Positions 7,466 through 12,878 of a DNA stretch of 12,878 nt are shown in pieces. Each line of letters starts with the position of its first letter. The stretch's first letter is position 1. The position numbers were made by a program, and so were the translations under genes. Source of the stretch: Phoronis ovalis (lineage: Eukaryota > Phoronida > Phoronidae); assembly GCA_028565635.1 (NCBI GenBank), contig JAOXYB010042004.1:1-12878 (forward strand), read 5' to 3'. The notes below the pieces were generated by a model that saw nothing but the letters and a program-made list of their open reading frames with translations, was not told where the DNA came from and did no database searches.

Positions 7466-8748
7466 ATGTGGTTTCATCTTTAACGTGGTGTATGGATTTG
7501 TTTGAATCAGTGATCTGATATATACGTAATTTGTACCATTTATCAAAAGGAGACAAAAAACTCGAATAACTACACAGTCAAGTTAGTGTAAATATTTTTG
7601 TGTGAGTTGGCCTGGTAACATGTACTATATTAGTAGGTAAATATCATTATTTATGTACATTTAGTGACAATGAGAAGTGTACTTGATAAACTATGTTTGA
7701 ATTTTGATTATAATCCAGTCATTTGTAACATTTATAACAATTAGACATATTTGATTTAACTTTGGAAGTTGTCTGATTTAATTTGGCATAAATTGCCTTC
7801 ATATACAAGTTTATGGCAACTAATAATTTAACAGTCAGATAAAAACAGGTTCATGAGAAACATATTATGAATTTTAAAACTTTGGTATATAATCAGTTTC
7901 ATTAAAGATATCCAGCAAGATCTGCGAAATACAAAACAGTTTGTAATGATATTGTACTAGTTTGTCGAATAAATCTTTAAAATCAGTGAAATGTTACTTT
8001 TGAATTTATAATTAGTTGCATATTAAAGGATCCAAGCATGTACCCTTTTTCACATACCTGTAACAGTTCAAAAAAGCATAAAAACTGCACTAATGGCCGA
8101 TACCAGGTATATTGCCTTATTATTCAGTTACTTAACTTAAAACAACAGGGGTGTTGTTACAATCAATTGTTGATTCTAAAGAACAAGAAAGGCCAAAGAC
8201 TTGCTCTCTTGCTCATCATCCTTAACATAACAAAATTACCTACATCTAAGCAAGTCCCTGGCTAATAGTAAATTAGTTCCATGATATTTGTTACTGAAAA
8301 TCTCACAGCATATACTATAAACTACTGGAAAACATCAATCATGTTCTAAAATATAGAATCTATGATTAAGAAAGCATTGACCAGCTTTCTATCCAAACCC
8401 ATTACTTCATACCCTTAACATAGGAAACTCGGTCTTAAATTAAGGTATTCTCATAGCAATCTGACTTACTGACAACAGTGCCACCTATATAAGCTCCCCC
8501 GTGATCCACAATTCAAAGAAACTGGATATCAGTCATAATTTCTTGAATTTTTCTTGAATACATAACAATGTAATAGTATTGATTTAATGAAGGTGTCTCA
8601 TGAAGACACTTAGCAATAAAAAATGTTTAATAAGAAGATTAACAAAAAAAAAAAGAATTAATTAAATGCAGATTTGAGTACCTTGTATTTTCATCAATGA
8701 TATTAAAATGTTTTCACCATACATGATTAAAGTTTCTTGGCATGGATC
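7466..8748. other. Intergenic sequence and 3' flank of the iminopeptidase gene
   Basis: AT-rich with no convincing gene. A 75-codon open frame at 8038-8265 has no recognisable domain. A small hairpin GTGTCT-CATGA-AGACAC lies at about 8592-8609. For the minus-strand gene, ATTAAA at 8631-8626, about 120 nt past its stop, is a possible but weak poly(A) signal. Confidence 0.5.

Positions 8749-12878
<4,130 letters not shown>

Noticed and set aside
8038-8265. 75-codon open frame on the + strand as a small gene
   Set aside because: No domain, signal peptide or convincing context; Lys/Asn/Leu-rich as expected of AT-rich DNA.

Overview
The window looks like nuclear DNA of an invertebrate animal. It is AT-rich and carries two intron-containing genes with GT-AG splice sites, separated and interrupted by short transposon-derived repeats. 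One gene is a class B1 (secretin-family) peptide-hormone GPCR, a family typical of animals. The other is a proline iminopeptidase, an enzyme that to my knowledge vertebrates lack but some invertebrates keep. A marine invertebrate deuterostome such as a hemichordate would fit, but that is a guess.

Left part (1-4668, + strand): the last nine coding exons of a class B1 receptor resembling corticotropin-releasing-factor (CRF)/DH44 receptors, with calcitonin-type receptors the next best match. They cover most of the extracellular hormone-binding domain, all seven membrane segments and a long C-terminal tail ending at a stop codon (440 residues visible). The signal peptide and the first cysteine of the hormone-binding domain lie left of the window. 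All introns are short, and their phases agree with one continuous reading frame.

Middle (4669-8748): about 4 kb between the tail-to-tail genes, with no convincing gene. It holds three short inverted-repeat elements that look related: two with target-site duplications of 8-10 bp (5098-5359 and 5795-6138) and one decayed copy (about 7144-7465). It also has a perfect 18-bp tandem duplication and some hairpins.

Right part (8749-12689, - strand): the last five coding exons of a proline iminopeptidase (alpha/beta hydrolase, peptidase family S33), 234 residues. They include the serine nucleophile (GGSWGS), the catalytic aspartate (GRYDLVCP) and the catalytic histidine (AGHSA). The N-terminal part with the oxyanion-hole motif lies right of the window. 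Its introns contain an unexplained coding-like fragment (9066-9263), a degenerate tandem array (9568-9815), a tRNA-Arg-like SINE head (about 10600-10685) and, near the right edge, an 80-bp inverted-repeat element (12761-12840).

The two genes have no evident functional link; one is a membrane hormone receptor and the other probably a soluble aminopeptidase. I see no multi-gene accessory system, CRISPR array, phage or viral gene. The novelty here lies in the miniature mobile elements and the unexplained intronic fragments.
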